Shown here one piece after another: positions 27,800-40,445 of a DNA stretch of 64,000 bases. The translations under genes and the position numbers were made by a program. Below the pieces are notes generated by a model that did no database searches, was not told where the DNA came from, and saw only the letters and a list, made by a program, of their open reading frames with translations. Location: the NCBI GenBank assembly GCA_029339505.1, contig JAQISU010000189.1:1742501-1806500 (forward strand), read 5' to 3'. Positions within the stretch are counted from its first letter, which is position 1. Each line of letters starts with the position of its first letter. The stretch is from Unio delphinus (Eukaryota > Mollusca > Bivalvia > Unionida > Unionidae).

Positions 27800-29728
27800 C
27801 AAATGGTTATATACGTAATGAAACTTGCCCTTGTACTATTCTTCCAGGTGGGATACGAGGCATATCGATCTTTTGGTTCCCTGGTTAGAAATTTGGCTAA
27901 TGAGCAATGACTTTCTAAATAAAGAACCAGTCTAAAAACCTTAATATTACAGTTACACCATCTAGCATTCATTGACAAGAACGATGGTGAGTTCCTGTAT
28001 GTGTATGATTTCGTATCATGTCCCACGTAGGCTTTGGGATCAATAGGTATTATTATTTGTAACGTCGCCCTCTTAGTAAGAAGGGTGGTTAATTGGATTT
28101 GGCTGGCGTTATCTAGGGAATGACGTCCCTAAATTTTATGGCCCGGTTTGAGTGGATAGATAGAACATCAACAGAGAACTGGACAAGACTATTGGGAAGA
28201 AATAATGCAATACGAGTCCTCTTAGAACAATAACAAATTTTAATCAATAACAAATAAAGAGCGGCATCTCCAATTCAGTTATGTCAACACAATTTAATAG
28301 TAATGTCTAATTTGGATTTATTTCATCATATTAAGGAATGTTAAAGAACGTGATGTCCTTGAACGATTGCAGCACCTGCCTTTCTTGATCCGTGTATCAC
28401 ATGTCTTCCTATTCTCTCTAGTCTTTCTATTGTGAATGTTTCATCTCTTTCTGGACTTCCTAGTCTTTTATTCTGAACACGTCAGCTCTTTCCGGACTTT
28501 CTTCTTCGGACTATCCCGTCTCTCCCAGGAAGTTGTTTCCTTAAATGACAAAATAACCCCGAAAGCACTATACGAATCACTTTCTATACGTATACAAAAT
28601 TCTCTTACGTACGTTCTTCACAAGCATAACTAGCTATCCAAACAATGCATAAATTCTGACCTAATTCGATCATCACTCTCGCTTCACACCGACCGACCAT
28701 AACTGAACACGTGAGTACTGCATCTAACATTACCGTATCTCTTTGCCTCTTTCTATTGCATAAAATTCACGAAATTCTAGCTCACAGAAATCTCTAACGT
28801 ACAAGATTATTGAAACATTACAAAATCAGTTATAAATATGCAGTTATAGTTAACTCACAATAATTAGTATCGTCCTAAACGACAAAGGAAATTAATTCAT
28901 ATAACCCTATGAAATCCTACACGTATGAACATTTTGATCGCATGTAATCCGTCAATTCTATCAATGAACTAGTAACTTTAAAATTAAAGAGATAAATTGC
29001 ATAACAACTCTAGCATCGATAGATTTTCATGAAATTGAATAAAAGATGGATCCTAGTCATATGAAGCACATTTGCATAAAGTAAAACAAAAAGTAAAAAC
29101 TTACGTGAAAAATTATAATTGCAGACCTTAATGCTGTTCTCTTTCAGAAATTGTGCGTCCTAGCACTAAAACCCGTCTTCTCTTACAAGACAGTCACATG
29201 GTCCCCTTGTTTAACGAGGAAAGCACTATTCTTGTCATGCTTCCATGGACCCAATATTCTCCTGTCTCATTTATTTTCGGACTAAAGAATTTCGACCAAG
29301 GTCGTCACTTTAAATTCGCATTACTTCCGAAGTTTACGCCTTAATTTACTCTAACCAATCGTAAGCAGCAGGTCCTAAATTTTTCCCAAGATAATTATTT
29401 CTTTCGTCAGATTTTGGACAGACTAGAATCTCTGAACTACGTTGCATATCAGCTGCCATTTGAAAATGACTATTTGACATAGGTTCATATCAAGCCGTTC
29501 TGGTTGATAGCTCAACTTTTTATTTTCTCAGGACAGCGTTGCAAATCTCAGTGAGTTGTAGATGCTGACCTTTTACGTTTAACACTGACATCGGAGGGTG
29601 GGAGAGAAGAGGAAAGGTCTAAGTGCCCTTTTATGAAGACTTTTCTGGTTTAAATGTGATACAGTTGTAATGCTTAAAAGTAATCAACTTTAAGGTTCAA
29701 TACTTGGTCAAAATTCGCCACCTTATAT
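27800..29728. other. 1.9-kb stretch with no recognised feature
   Basis: Frames of 63-83 codons (27,775-28,026 minus; 28,436-28,633 and 29,153-29,344 plus) have no motif or neighbour that supports them. Confidence 0.4.
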
Positions 29729-29732
29729 ATTG

Positions 29733-29789
<57 letters not shown>

Positions 29790-29792
29790 TGT
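29729..29792. repeat. (ATT)n triplet repeat
   Basis: About 20 perfect triplets followed by a short (GTT)n. Confidence 0.95.
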
Positions 29793-29916
29793 TGTTGTTC
29801 TTGTTGTTGTATTGCTGCTTTTCGTGTTGGCTTTGTACTTCAAATATTATCTAAGAATACTGCTGTAAAACAAATATTCACATTTCCGAAGAAATCAACA
29901 TGATTTATATTGAATA

Positions 29917-30330
29917 TACTCAGCAGCACTACCTGCATTTCCGTCAAGAGATCACGTGATTTATACTGCATAGGCACGTTGGTACTACTTGCATTAACGT
30001 CAAGAGATTTATACTGCATAGGCACGTTGGTACTACTTGCATTTACGTCACGAGATCACGCAATAAATACTGAATAGGCACGGTGGCACTACTTGAATTT
30101 ACGTCAATAGATCACGTGATTTATACTGAATAGGCACGGTGGCACTACTTGAATTTACGTCAAGAGATCATGCGATTTATTCCCTGCATTTACACTGAGA
30201 AAAATATTATGATTAATATTGCATATGAAAGGAAAAACTATCTGCATATATGTCAAGACATTACGCAATTCATATTCAGTAGGCAATGGTTCACTACTTG
30301 TATTTACGTTAAAAAAAATCATGAGATTCA
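29917..30330. repeat. 56-bp satellite, first block
   Basis: Units of cactacttgaatttacgtca, agagatcacgtgatttatac and tgaataggcacggtgg recur about 6-7 times with growing divergence. The array resumes at 30,568-30,635 after an inserted SINE chimera. The palindromic gatcacgtgat core is conserved in several units. Confidence 0.9.
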
Positions 30331-30347
30331 TCCTGAAGAGACAAAGG

Positions 30348-30566
30348 TTTGTTTGTTTGTTTGTTTGATTAGGATTTTTAACGTAGCTTTAAAAAAAAAA
30401 TTCAGTTATATCGCTACGATGTCTGCATTGAGGCAGTTTATAGTGATGTCTAGCACTGGGGCATCATGCCGCCGACATGTAGCACGAAGAACCACCGACC
30501 CACGGGATGCTAATATCAACCTATCTCACATACCCACGTTGGCCGAACCCGAAACTCGAATCCGCA
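30348..30566 (-). mobile_element. Chimeric SINE: family A tail joined to family B
   Basis: From 30,348 to about 30,486 the sequence is a minus-strand family A body (tail gtttgtttgtttgatt, then tttttaacgtagcttt, tcgctacgatgtctgca, gtctagcactggggcatca). At about 30,487 it switches without a gap to family B (agaaccaccgacccac, acccacgttggccgaa, ctcgaatccgc). It lies inside the 56-bp satellite. Either template switching during reverse transcription or nested insertion with deletion could make it. Confidence 0.8.
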
Positions 30567-30567
30567 C

Positions 30568-30640
30568 TAGTATTTACGTCAAGAAGATATTCAGATTAAT
30601 TTTGAATACGCAAGTCAGTTCCACTAATATTTACGAATAG
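30568..30640. repeat. 56-bp satellite, second block
   Basis: tagtatttacgtcaagaaga and ccactaatatttacg continue the array interrupted by the SINE chimera. Confidence 0.7.
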
Positions 30641-31462
30641 TACCAGTGGCGTCACTACCATATAGCAAGAATATGCAAAACATTGGAACCCACGAATTAT
30701 ATTTTTTACACTATATATGGGCAGGGGCCCATCGGCTAGCTTTCCACAGGGGCCATCATTCGACCTCAAATATCTTGTGTCCTCTACTGTACGCAGTATG
30801 GGAAAGATAAATTAGTCCTTTATTAATTAGTCGACTCTTGGACTTCAGCTCCTAATAACTGGTTTGCTCACGAGCCTCCCGAAAACATCTTTCTGGGATT
30901 AACCCAGTTATGCTGCTCTTGTCTAGAGGGTTTTACTGAGCTTCAAACACAACAACTGGCTTGACTTTCGCGCCACTAAGATAATATGATAAGATGGTTG
31001 TGTTTGGTTAAAAAGATCCAAATATATAAACATACCTCTGCTAAATGGGTCAAACACTTCCAGATCATACACTTTTCTATTGACTTACTTCCTTGTGAAT
31101 TAGAATCACCTGGAAGTTTCTAAGTGCTTCTCATCTGGAATAAGAAATAATGCAAAATAAACAAAAAGGCCTGTGTTCTTTCTAGATCGAGGTAGTATTG
31201 ATTAGGGAAAGAAATGCTTACGTTCTGACAACCTCTGACTTTTCCCTTTGCTTCCAGTTGGGATATCGTACATTGTTTATTTTTTTAAACAAAGCAAACG
31301 TTTGTTAAAAATATTTTCGGATAAAACATAAATAATAATATAAATCATCTTGTGAATTTTTTTTTCATAATTAACCAGGAATATGTACCATGGAAAGATA
31401 ATTTTTTTGTGATGAAATGTAGAATGTATCCAAATATCTGACATGATGAAAAGTTGTTATCT

Positions 31463-31466
<4 letters not shown>
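30641..31466. other. Non-coding stretch, no gene seen
   Basis: A hAT-like end (ccagtggcgtcac at 30,650) occurs without a partner. No other feature. Confidence 0.45.

Positions 31467-31532
<66 letters not shown>
31467..31532. repeat. (GA)n microsatellite
   Basis: About 33 perfect GA units. Confidence 0.97.
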
Positions 31533-31537
<5 letters not shown>

Positions 31538-31684
31538 TATACATTTCGTGAAGTCGTATATTTAATGTGACCTTTTTATCTCGATAAAATGCTGATGGAT
31601 ATTTTTGTATTAACAATTTCACTTTATTTCAATTCTGCAGATGATTCAGTCACAGCTGTCACTATTACGTCATGCATTGAAGAT

Positions 31685-31790
31685 CGAAAACATGTGACAA
31701 CGTGTTACTTTGTTTGGGGTCCGGGAAGCATTTCAAGCGAGAACATGTGACAACGTGTTACTTTCTGTGGGGCCTGAGAAGCATTTCAAG
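31685..31790. repeat. 54-bp tandem duplication
   Basis: Two copies of a unit holding acatgtgacaacgtgttact and gaagcatttcaag in direct succession. Confidence 0.92.
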
Positions 31791-31879
31791 AGATAGAGCT
31801 GGTCAGACGTATGAGCTATACCTGTTTCAGATAAGAGTACATAGAATTTTTGCTGCCCGATGCGACCTTGTAGTCTTAA

Positions 31880-31950
31880 AAGACGCAACTAGTTGAGTTG
31901 GCTTCGTTGTTTGCTTGCTTGACATGGTGCGGGTTCAAATCCTAAAATCG
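31880..31950 (+). mobile_element. tRNA-like head of a possible SINE
   Basis: An A-box-like tagttgagttgg (31,889-31,900) and a perfect B box gggttcaaatcc (31,930-31,941) are spaced as in tRNA-derived SINEs. No clear cloverleaf or body can be defined because the 51-bp satellite follows. Confidence 0.45.
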
Positions 31951-32049
31951 AATCAGCATTGCTCAGCAACTTTTGTGTATACTTGCGCAAACCACTTCAA
32001 ATCCAATTGTCGAGGCACTAAAGAGCTTTTTGGGAGGGTGTGCCATAAA

Positions 32050-32385
32050 GCACCAAACCAAAATTTACGCACGTGCAGTATTTGTCTTGAATCACCCTAA
32101 AACACCAATATGAATGTACTTACGTGTGGTATTTGTCTTGAAGCACCCTAAAACAACCTGAATTTACGTATGTGTGACATTTGACTTGATACATCCTAAA
32201 ACAACAACCTGAATTTACGTATGTGTGATATTTGTCTTGAAGCACCCTTAAACACCAATCTGAATGTACGTATGTGTGGTATTTGTCTTGAAGCGCCCTA
32301 AAACACCAATCTGATGAGTCGTAAAAACTCAAACCAAATCTACGCATGTGCGGTATTTGTCTCAAATGCATCTTAGAATTTAAGC
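32050..32385. repeat. 51-53-bp satellite, about 6 copies
   Basis: Unit: gaatttacgtatgtgtggta plus tttgtcttgaagcaccctaaaacaccaatct. Copies diverge toward the edges. It explains the minus frame 32,120-32,401. Confidence 0.92.
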
Positions 32386-32985
32386 TTGAAAAAGCACACA
32401 CGCGTCTATTATTCTACTATATTTCTCATGTTATAATGGTCAAGATGTAATTTTTAATACTGATATGCAAACGTCGTATTCAACATGTAAAAAAAAAATA
32501 TTTTTCTAAACACTTTAAAAGACCCGTGCATAAACAATGAAAAATGATACTACTCCTCTTCCATCAACTGACTGAAAGTAGTAGAACATACTGTGTCAAT
32601 GTACTATTGACACAATTTATTTCTCTGGGTCGGCCATGTTACGTGTAATAGATATTGCTTCAGACTGAAACAATGAGATCTGAGCGAGATACGATGACAA
32701 CATAAATGCGAAGAGACGTATCTCAATGAAATCTGACAATAGCGTAATAATATTCCCAAACACAGGGCTAGATCCGGTCGCGGAAGCTTATAGGATCTGA
32801 TGTATACGCCTGCGCAGAAATAAACCACTGATGTGCCGACAAAGAAGTCCGATCTCATTAACAATGATAGTTTAACTTCGTTTGAGATTAAATCTTGATT
32901 AAGTGAAGATTCTTGACTTTCTGTGGGATATTCCAGACGGTATGTTCTATCCGAGTCTGCACATGTATTCAGAACAATGCTAACA
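32386..32985. other. Non-coding stretch, no gene seen
   Basis: The minus frame 32,604-32,864 (86 codons) has no domain. Confidence 0.45.
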
Positions 32986-32989
32986 TTCA

Positions 32990-33240
32990 GTACCAGGGGG
33001 ACACTATCGGAGGGGGTGATACCAAAATAAAAAATTAGAATTTTTGTGCAGGAAGAATGTCAATGGGGGTGATAGCATGAGTTACCGCACATGGCTGTTT
33101 ATAAAATATTTTACTTTTTGTACAGGAAGGGGTTCCATTGGGGTGACACCATGAGTTACCACACATTACAGTCTATAACATTTTTTAATTTGTGTGTAGG
33201 AGCATGTCCAAAGTGATGATACCATAAATTACCGCACTAG
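32990..33240. repeat. Degenerate tandem repeat of about 80 bp, three copies
   Basis: ggtgatagcatgagttaccgcac, ggtgacaccatgagttaccacac and atgataccataaattaccgcac mark three successive units. Confidence 0.8.
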
Positions 33241-33542
33241 GTGACACCAAGCTTAGCGATGCCACTGGCCCTCTCCATTCCCAACATCGGTTTCCTATGC
33301 GCAATTTCATTTTCAGTTTAGCCTCAGATAAAAAACATAAACGTATGTGCCTCTGACGTCACGCATGTAAACTATTATACACTGTAAATTAAGGGAAAAA
33401 AATATATATAAAAATAAATAAAAATAAAATAAATGAGCGTGTTTTTTGTTTTTGGGCTTATAATATAAATAAATATAATGAATGTATTAATATTTACATT
33501 AATTACTACAAATTGTCTACCCTTCTGCATACCCATTTACAA

Positions 33543-33544
<2 letters not shown>

Positions 33545-33591
<47 letters not shown>
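33545..33591. repeat. (GT)n microsatellite at a SINE tail
   Basis: About 23 GT units directly abut the 3' tail of the minus-strand SINE at 33,592. Confidence 0.96.
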
Positions 33592-33593
<2 letters not shown>

Positions 33594-33899
33594 ATTAGGA
33601 TTTTTAACGTAGCTTTTAACAATTTGTCAGTCATATCGCTACGATGTCTGCAGTGAGGCAGTTTATAGTGATGTCTAGCACTGGGGCATCATGCTGCAGA
33701 CATGTGGCATGATGTCCCACCAAGTCACATTATCCTGACACCAGGCCGACCAGTCCTAACACTAACCGGTTAATGCTGAGCGTCAAGCGATGCAGATGTT
33801 AGTACCATTTTTGTAAGTCTTTATGACTCGGCCGGGGATTGAACCCACGACCTCCCACTTTCGCGGCAAGTGCTCTAACCACTAGGCGACCGGAGCGGT
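33592..33899 (-). mobile_element. tRNA-derived SINE, family A (minus), full length
   Basis: On the minus strand the element opens at 33,899 with accgctccggtcgcctagtgg (A box), then gggttcaatccccggccgag (B box), followed by the family A body with gactggtcggcctggtgtc, atcgtagcgatatgac and a terminal aaaatcctaatc. Copies or parts are at 30,348, 36,129, 40,972 and 42,469. The tRNA-like part was probably acquired from a tRNA gene. No cloverleaf function is implied. Confidence 0.9.
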
Positions 33900-35577
33900 T
33901 CATTTAAATAAGTGACGTAATTATGTTGAAGTTTTGTGCAGACTCATATTAAGATCAAACTAAAAAAATATCCGCTTATAAATAGAATAAAACCGCAAAC
34001 AACAAAGACCCTGATTTCCGGTCGCATAATGCGCCTGAATAACAGAGACTATGTTGTTTGTCTTTCTGATTACTCCTTAGAAACTGAATAGATCCACATA
34101 TGCTGGTTCATTATGCGACGGCAGATCTGGGTCTATAAAGTGTGTAGTTTTTTTTTTAACTGGTGTGATAAGCGGGTACAGACCGTACATACCAGATAAA
34201 GTAAGATGTCTTCAGTTTTGAAATTATGGAACAATGTCGGCAATTATTGGTGCGCGGAGGAAAAAAAAGGTTCGCTATTGCACGTGTTCATTCAAAGGAA
34301 CACTCAAGGTTGCTTGGTGAAAAGTAATTTAATGATTAATTACTCTATTTTTAAAATAAAATGAAATAGCATGTATTGATTAGGGTTTATGCTATTATGA
34401 TGATCGTCACTTAAATCAATGTCGATACTGAATGAGAAGAGTCAGTTTTATTGAGATAGAGGGTTTAAAAAATGACCAATCGGATTTTGACTTCTCAAGG
34501 TCAAGCCAACCAGTAGCTACTAATTATTTAGCGAAGGATCTTCTAAACGTCGAACAAATTTAACTCGATTTTATTTTAAATAAAATAAATACATGTGCAT
34601 TTTATTTATTTCATTTGAAAATCATCCTCTCTACCCATGATGTTTCTGCAAAGCCTCGCAAAATGGCTTAAACCACGGAAGATTTTTAAAGAGAAATTCA
34701 ATATCTGATCCCCCTTCTGAACGTCTCCGTGGTCTAAATAATTTATTTTATAATCAAGTGTGAATTACGTTCTTTTCTCTGTTTATTTGTTCTTAAGATC
34801 TTTGATTAGACTTTATTTAACTTTCATTAAAAATAACGTGGCGGGAAAAAAAAGTCTATCGAAGAACTTATTTATTAATATGTGATGGGATCGGGGTCGT
34901 AAGCCTGTTTTAACGTCTTTTGTATATCACTCCACGTTAATTGCGTACATTACAAGATATATTCTCCTCATTCAAATATACCTCAGTCGTCAGCTGAATA
35001 GTCTCTGATTACTATCAAAGTTGCTTTAAAATATCCCGAAAACCAGCAAAGCTGGTTATTTTCCAACGATAATGACAGGTATAGATTACGCCGTTGCTCC
35101 TTTAACAGACGGTCTTTACGTACTGTGTGCAAATATATTGTTTGTGAACTGCACCAAAGTACTGATAAGAATTTGTCCACATATAAAGGTAATCAACGAA
35201 CCTGTGCCCGTCTTATAGAAACTAATGCGAATTTAATTTTATATGAATAATATTAACCTCAAAGGGAATTTTTTTCCTTCTAAATCGTATAATTTTCGGG
35301 TGAACCCTGACTTTTTCCGTGTCAAGAGAGGACTCCGGAACAGTAAGAGCATGCCTATGAACAGGTAGAAATTTGCTATTTTATTATGAGACTGATTGAT
35401 TGAAATCTTGTTACTGCATAGAAATTATTAGACTGGGAGAAAGAATAACACAAAGAAATGTAGGCCACTTTTACTGCAACAAGGGAAAAAATGAATGCCA
35501 TGCTGTTAATACAAATGCACGAGATCAACCAACTCTTTAATACCCGCCCACATTTAATGATACAGAGATAAAATATC
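33900..35577. other. 1.7-kb stretch with no recognised feature
   Basis: AT-rich DNA with only short frames (for example 34,983-35,180, minus). Confidence 0.4.
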
Positions 35578-35770
35578 CAGTGGCGTAGCGAGGATATTTG
35601 GCGCCCAGGGCAAAAGACCCAAATTTGCGGCGTCCAGGGCAAAACACCTAAATTTGCGCTACCAGCTGTCCCCGTTGCGCAGTTATGTTGATACTTTGGG
35701 CCCATTTGGCGCCCCCTAGCCACCGGCACCCGGTGTGAATGCCCTACCTGCACCCCACGCTACGCCACTG
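35578..35770. mobile_element. hAT-type MITE with 8-bp target duplication
   Basis: The termini cagtggcgtagcg and cgctacgccactg are inverted repeats. The flanks aaaatatc (35,570-35,577) and aaaatgtc (35,771-35,778) form an 8-bp duplication with one mismatch, the hallmark of hAT transposition. The 193-bp interior is GC-rich (repeated aaatttgcg, ggcgccc) and non-coding, so a transposase would have acted in trans. Confidence 0.9.
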
Positions 35771-36128
35771 AAAATGTCATTAATACGAACACACATTGCA
35801 TGTAGATTGTGACAGTGGTCTGCTCCACTTATCTAAACATGGTACGTATAGCACGTGCACTATATCCCAGCAGAGAATGGACTGGGCTTCGTTTTTTTCT
35901 CAAAGGGTTTGAATGCAGGTACATTTCATTATTAGATCCGATCTATCATTTTAACCTTAAGAGCTATTAATAATGTACAATTCAGTACAGGCGGGTGGGG
36001 GATGGTACTTAATGAAAATCACGGAAACAATTATGGCTAAAGCGATACCTCATTTCTTTCAATTAGATATCCTGCAACATTTAGCAGAGTTTTAAATAAT
36101 AGCTCGTAATACAATAATTTCCGTACAT

Positions 36129-36325
36129 CTGTAGCTTTAACAGTTGTAGTCACATCACTACAATGTCCGCAGTGTGGCACTTTATATTCATGTCTGGTAC
36201 TGGGGTATCATGCTGCCGGCAAGTAACATTATGCCCCACCCAATCACGTTATCCTGGCAACAGGCCGATCAGTCCTAACAATAACCTCTCAATGCTGAGC
36301 GCCAAGCGAGGCAACTGCTTGTACG
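36129..36325 (-). mobile_element. SINE family A, 5'-truncated (minus)
   Basis: Aligns with the body of the full copies (tagctttaac, gtagtcacatcactacaatgt, caatcacgttatcctggcaa, caggccgatcagtcctaac) but ends at 36,325 before the tRNA-like head. More diverged than the other copies. Confidence 0.85.
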
Positions 36326-36709
36326 AATTATATAGATCTTTAGTATTGTTACGATTATACACGCAGACATCGATGCAGTGTACCCTGGGTATGTGTGTAG
36401 TGAAAAGAAATGTCACGTGTACTTATGAATATTCTAATTAGTAACAAGGAGAAGTGGATTTTGTATGAAACTGGGATAACTGTACATGAGCTCTCGGCAT
36501 TCTGCACGTTTTCTTTGCAGATAAAAATGAGTTGTATCAGTCCTGATCAATCGCGATAGTGGTTCTATAAAGATTACTTTGAATTATGCACTCATAACAT
36601 CCACATAAGCTTAGATTATACAACATCCTATTGAAGCATATGGTGTTCTTAGCTGGGTGCGCTTTATATAACAACAAATCAGAGTTTGTAATATTTTTGC
36701 GATTCGTTA
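36326..36709. other. Non-coding stretch, no gene seen
   Basis: No supportable feature. Confidence 0.45.
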
Positions 36710-36890
36710 GGACTGGTTTATTGTTTTACTACACAGTAACAGGAGCAGGTTATACCATATGAGCAAAATGGCTTCTCCCGGACACAGCACGGAAGCAAAC
36801 ACAGTCTAATACAATTATGGGATTCAAACGCGCACATTTCGGACGCGGGTGCAGCACGATAACCAGTCAGACACAGTAATCCAGATAATT
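36710..36890 (-). mobile_element. Probable tRNA-derived SINE, family F (minus)
   Basis: On the minus strand an A-box-like tgactggttat (about 36,862-36,872) and a B-box-like gcgtttgaatccc (36,822-36,834) head a body that ends in a tagtaaaacaataaacc tail near 36,712. Confidence 0.5.
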
Positions 36891-37740
36891 TCTGAAAATT
36901 ATATATCCGTAGCTGTAAAAGAAGATTGAGAAAAAAGATATACTAAGTAATCATCTAATCGATATTGTAACATATTGTAACATATTGTCACGCATACTAC
37001 CATTTGACTGATCTACAAATAAGGTTTCTATTTTGTAAACAGGTTTTCATTCGCTTTTCAAATTTTTAAAAATCGAACGAGTAGATTTATATGTTGACAG
37101 GTAGATCCCTCATACAGAAATTCAATCAAACATAAAACTATTTCGATTTTTCTTTTTCACTGTATCACACTAAGCATTCATCTCAACATGGAGAGAAAAA
37201 AACTGAATAGACGACATTGTTTAGCATTGTTAGATATCAACGAATATTATAGACAATTTTTATTTTATTGTCATATTTATGTATGCATTTGGTTCGTCTA
37301 TTATATAACCACTATTTATTAAAATTACGTCCTCGGAACCCGTCTATCGTTGTTTACTCAGTGTACACAAAATTGAAAGTCGTCAATATACATTTTCCTT
37401 ACTCTGTTATTTCTTTTTTTTCTGTATTTGTCAAGATATGGATTTCCTGAAAGCAATATTTTATTACTCAAATATTTCACACGATAAGAGTAAAATTGAT
37501 GAATAGAATAAGACCATGGCCATCGAATTGGATGTTAATTCCCGATGCCCAAAATGAGAGAGCCGATACAAAAGTTGTTTATTATTCTCTGCTGGAAGAG
37601 TACAAAATAATAGACCTCAATTTTAACAGCGAGCGTCTGGTTTATATGGATTTAATTTTAGCCCAAAACATTTATCGAAAAATGAAAATAAAATGAAGTC
37701 ACTGTACTCAAATGCCACAACATGAGTGTATACATATTAG
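36891..37740. other. Non-coding stretch, no gene seen
   Basis: The 66-codon frame 37,496-37,696 begins with two Met and has a balanced composition, but no homolog was recognised. Confidence 0.4.
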
Positions 37741-38000
37741 TCTGGTTTGGTTTGTTTTGGATGGGTGTTTTTAAGGCAAATCAAACCGATAACTTTTCTA
37801 ACACCGAGGCAATTGGAATAAATTGACTTACCAATGGAAGCACCAAGACACCCATAGCGATTGCTTCATTGGTAGGATTCGAGCCCCCATCCTCACGATC
37901 ATGTTTGTTTGTTTGTTTTTGTTGTTTTTTAACGGCGCACCAGCACTTTATAGGCTGTTTAGCGCCATAAAATAGGTTGTATGTATACATGTTTAGAAAT
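37741..38000 (-). mobile_element. Two adjoining SINE relics (minus)
   Basis: A B-box-like gggggctcgaatcct (minus, 37,874-37,888) heads a body ending near 37,741 in a (TTTGG)n-like tail. From about 37,903 a gtttgtttgttttt tract leads into tttaacggcgca, as in the family D copy at 8039. Boundaries are approximate. Confidence 0.5.
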
Positions 38001-38669
38001 AGTAACAGGTTTAATATCGACCAGAGATATCAAAAACCAAATGGTTCAAAGTAAAATGGTAAGATGTTAGTAACAGTAAAATATGAAGCTTTCCAATCAA
38101 CGGGATTCTCACGGTCATGAGTCCATCACATACAATATTAAACCATGGCAGATCTTGACTTTGGTATTCGTCTATTACGAAATGGTTGTGGGGTGTTGTA
38201 CGTAGGTGAGGTTTGGGTGAGGGCAGAGTGTGTCAGACCTAATCTACATTCTCGAGTTCACGGGCAGTAATACAAAACTGTTGGTGTAGAGGGTGTAAAC
38301 GTCCGATACCAAATAAATTAGAGATATGAATCGACATTTGTGAATTCGATCCAGTACATATTCTATTTATTATTGAAAATGGAACTCAAAACCAGAGTTT
38401 CAGGATTCTTAACACTAATATCAAGACGACGATGAGGATGACACAAGAACGACAATACCACTGTGACTATTACCAAGAACAACACGTGTTCTTCATAGAT
38501 CTGAGTAATTCAAGGATCGGGAACTCTTTTTATACGTTGTACATTTATGATTATATATTTGTGACTGGTATATTCTTTCTCTTAACGTAACATTATTCGA
38601 CTCGTCTTTACAGTCTTACAGTATTTTTTCTAAAAATAAATATAGCTGGAAAGATATCTTTCTCACGAA
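38001..38669. other. Non-coding stretch, no gene seen
   Basis: No supportable feature. Confidence 0.45.
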
Positions 38670-38670
38670 G

Positions 38671-38707
<37 letters not shown>
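38670..38707. repeat. (AC)n microsatellite
   Basis: About 19 perfect AC units. Confidence 0.95.
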
Positions 38708-38710
<3 letters not shown>

Positions 38711-38885
38711 TCGCTGTATGTTCTAGCACACAGTTTGCTAACGGTTTCTACCACTAAAGGTGTATAACCTCTAGCAACTTTGGATTAGCGATTGGCTTTT
38801 GTTACAAAATTGGAGAATAAGCCCCTACCCTTGATAGATGTATCAGTGGCTACAAAAACAAATGATTCCTCTGAAAATGGTGTTT

Positions 38886-39160
38886 ACAATGATTTCTAAA
38901 TATGAGTACAATGATTTATCAACACTAGTACAATGATTTGTCAACGTGAGTACAATTTTTTGTACAAAACTGAGTGCAATGATTTGTCAAGATAAGTACA
39001 ATAATTTGTAAACGTGTACAATGATTTGTCAAAATGAGTGCAATGATTTGTCAACGTGTGTACAAAGATTTGTCAAAATGTGTACAATGATTTGTAAATG
39101 TGTCCAATGATTTGTCAAAATGACTGGAATGATTTGTCAACATGAGTAAAAGGATTCGTC
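38886..39160. repeat. Degenerate 20-22-bp satellite
   Basis: gagtacaatgatttgtcaac-type units repeat about 13 times with frequent indels. Confidence 0.88.
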
Positions 39161-40105
39161 GACATGTATATCTCCTGTTGAAGTCCATAATTTTCCGCTA
39201 AATCCAAAAACAGCTCTAAAAGAAGTTAAAGTTACGCAAAAATGTCATACGTTCCAATAAAAAATTTTAAATAAAAGTACGATGAATATCCTTTAAGAAA
39301 ACAAAGAACACTAATATGTATCAATGTGTCCATTCCTAAATGACGACTATAATATGTACCGAGTTTCACGACAATCTATTCAATCAAAAAGCACCAGATT
39401 ATACTCCTCTCGTATTAACGAGATTGTGTCACAGAGCTGCTGGACAAAGAAAAGGGCAATAACTCTAAACAAATTGCAGGCGGATAATGATTTGTCATGG
39501 TCATAACATTTCCTAAGTCTTGTGGCAATTCCTTAAAAATTGCGGGACTAGTATTAATGAGTGCCGGACGGAAAGACAAACGGGCGGATGGACACAAGGA
39601 TTTTAATATATACTTCGGACTCTATATACAGGCGCATGGGGGATGGTATATAAAACTATTGATTAATTCGTTGACAGTATCAAATGTCATGAAGCTTCCT
39701 CGTATTTATTATATCATTAATGAGTTAGAATATTGAGGAACCGAGAAAAAATCTGTGAACAGAAAACTTTAAAAGAAAACCCTGCAAATAATGAAAGTAT
39801 AAAGGTTATACAATCATAGTCATTAATTAAATTTTCATGTATCTGAAATGTTGTAATTTGTGTTAACCAAGTAACTCTAAAAGTAATTGATAAACAAATT
39901 ACATGTTGAGCACAAATAACATCTCAAATACCTCTTTGCAGATAGGTTAATTCTTCGGTATAGCAAATTGTTTGAAAACAAATTAAGATGCAAGCCTGGT
40001 ATTCCTTCTAAAATGTCAACAGATTAAATTCTTGAAGAACTGTTAGCAGTCTCTTTATGATACATAAAACTTAAAACTTTATTTTTCCTGAACATCTCTT
40101 CTCAT
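39161..40105. other. Non-coding stretch, no gene seen
   Basis: The 79-codon frame 39,497-39,736 (plus) and a minus-strand partner have no recognisable domain. Confidence 0.4.
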
Positions 40106-40445
40106 GCGTTTATAGCCCATTTTTGTTTTGTGACCTTTTAAATTGCCCATTCGCCTCATAGCCCTTTGTAGAGCCTTTTTATTTCAGTCTTTTCATTTCA
40201 CATTTTTGTTCAGTCGCCCTTTATACTGCCCTTTTATCTGGAAACCATTTATGGTGTAATTTTGTTTAGTAGCCCTTTAGAGTGTCATTGTGTTTTGTAA
40301 TCCTTTAGAGTGTAATTTTGCAGCCCTTGATACCGCTTTTATGTTTTGCAACCCTTTATAGTGCCTTTTTTTGTAGCCATTAAATATACTCTTTTGTAGC
40401 CCTTTATGGTGCTTATTCGTTTTGTAGCTCTTTGTGTTGCCCTTT
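40106..40445. repeat. Degenerate satellite (gccctttatagtg units)
   Basis: tttgtagccctttatagtg-like units recur at irregular spacing about 12 times. It explains the minus frame 40,277-40,537 with its Lys-Gly-Leu-Gln repeats. Confidence 0.8.

Noticed and set aside
30650..33262. Pair ccagtggcgtcac (30,650) and gatgccactgg (33,252) as ends of one hAT element.
   Set aside because: 2.6 kb apart with unrelated SINEs and satellites between, and no target duplication found.
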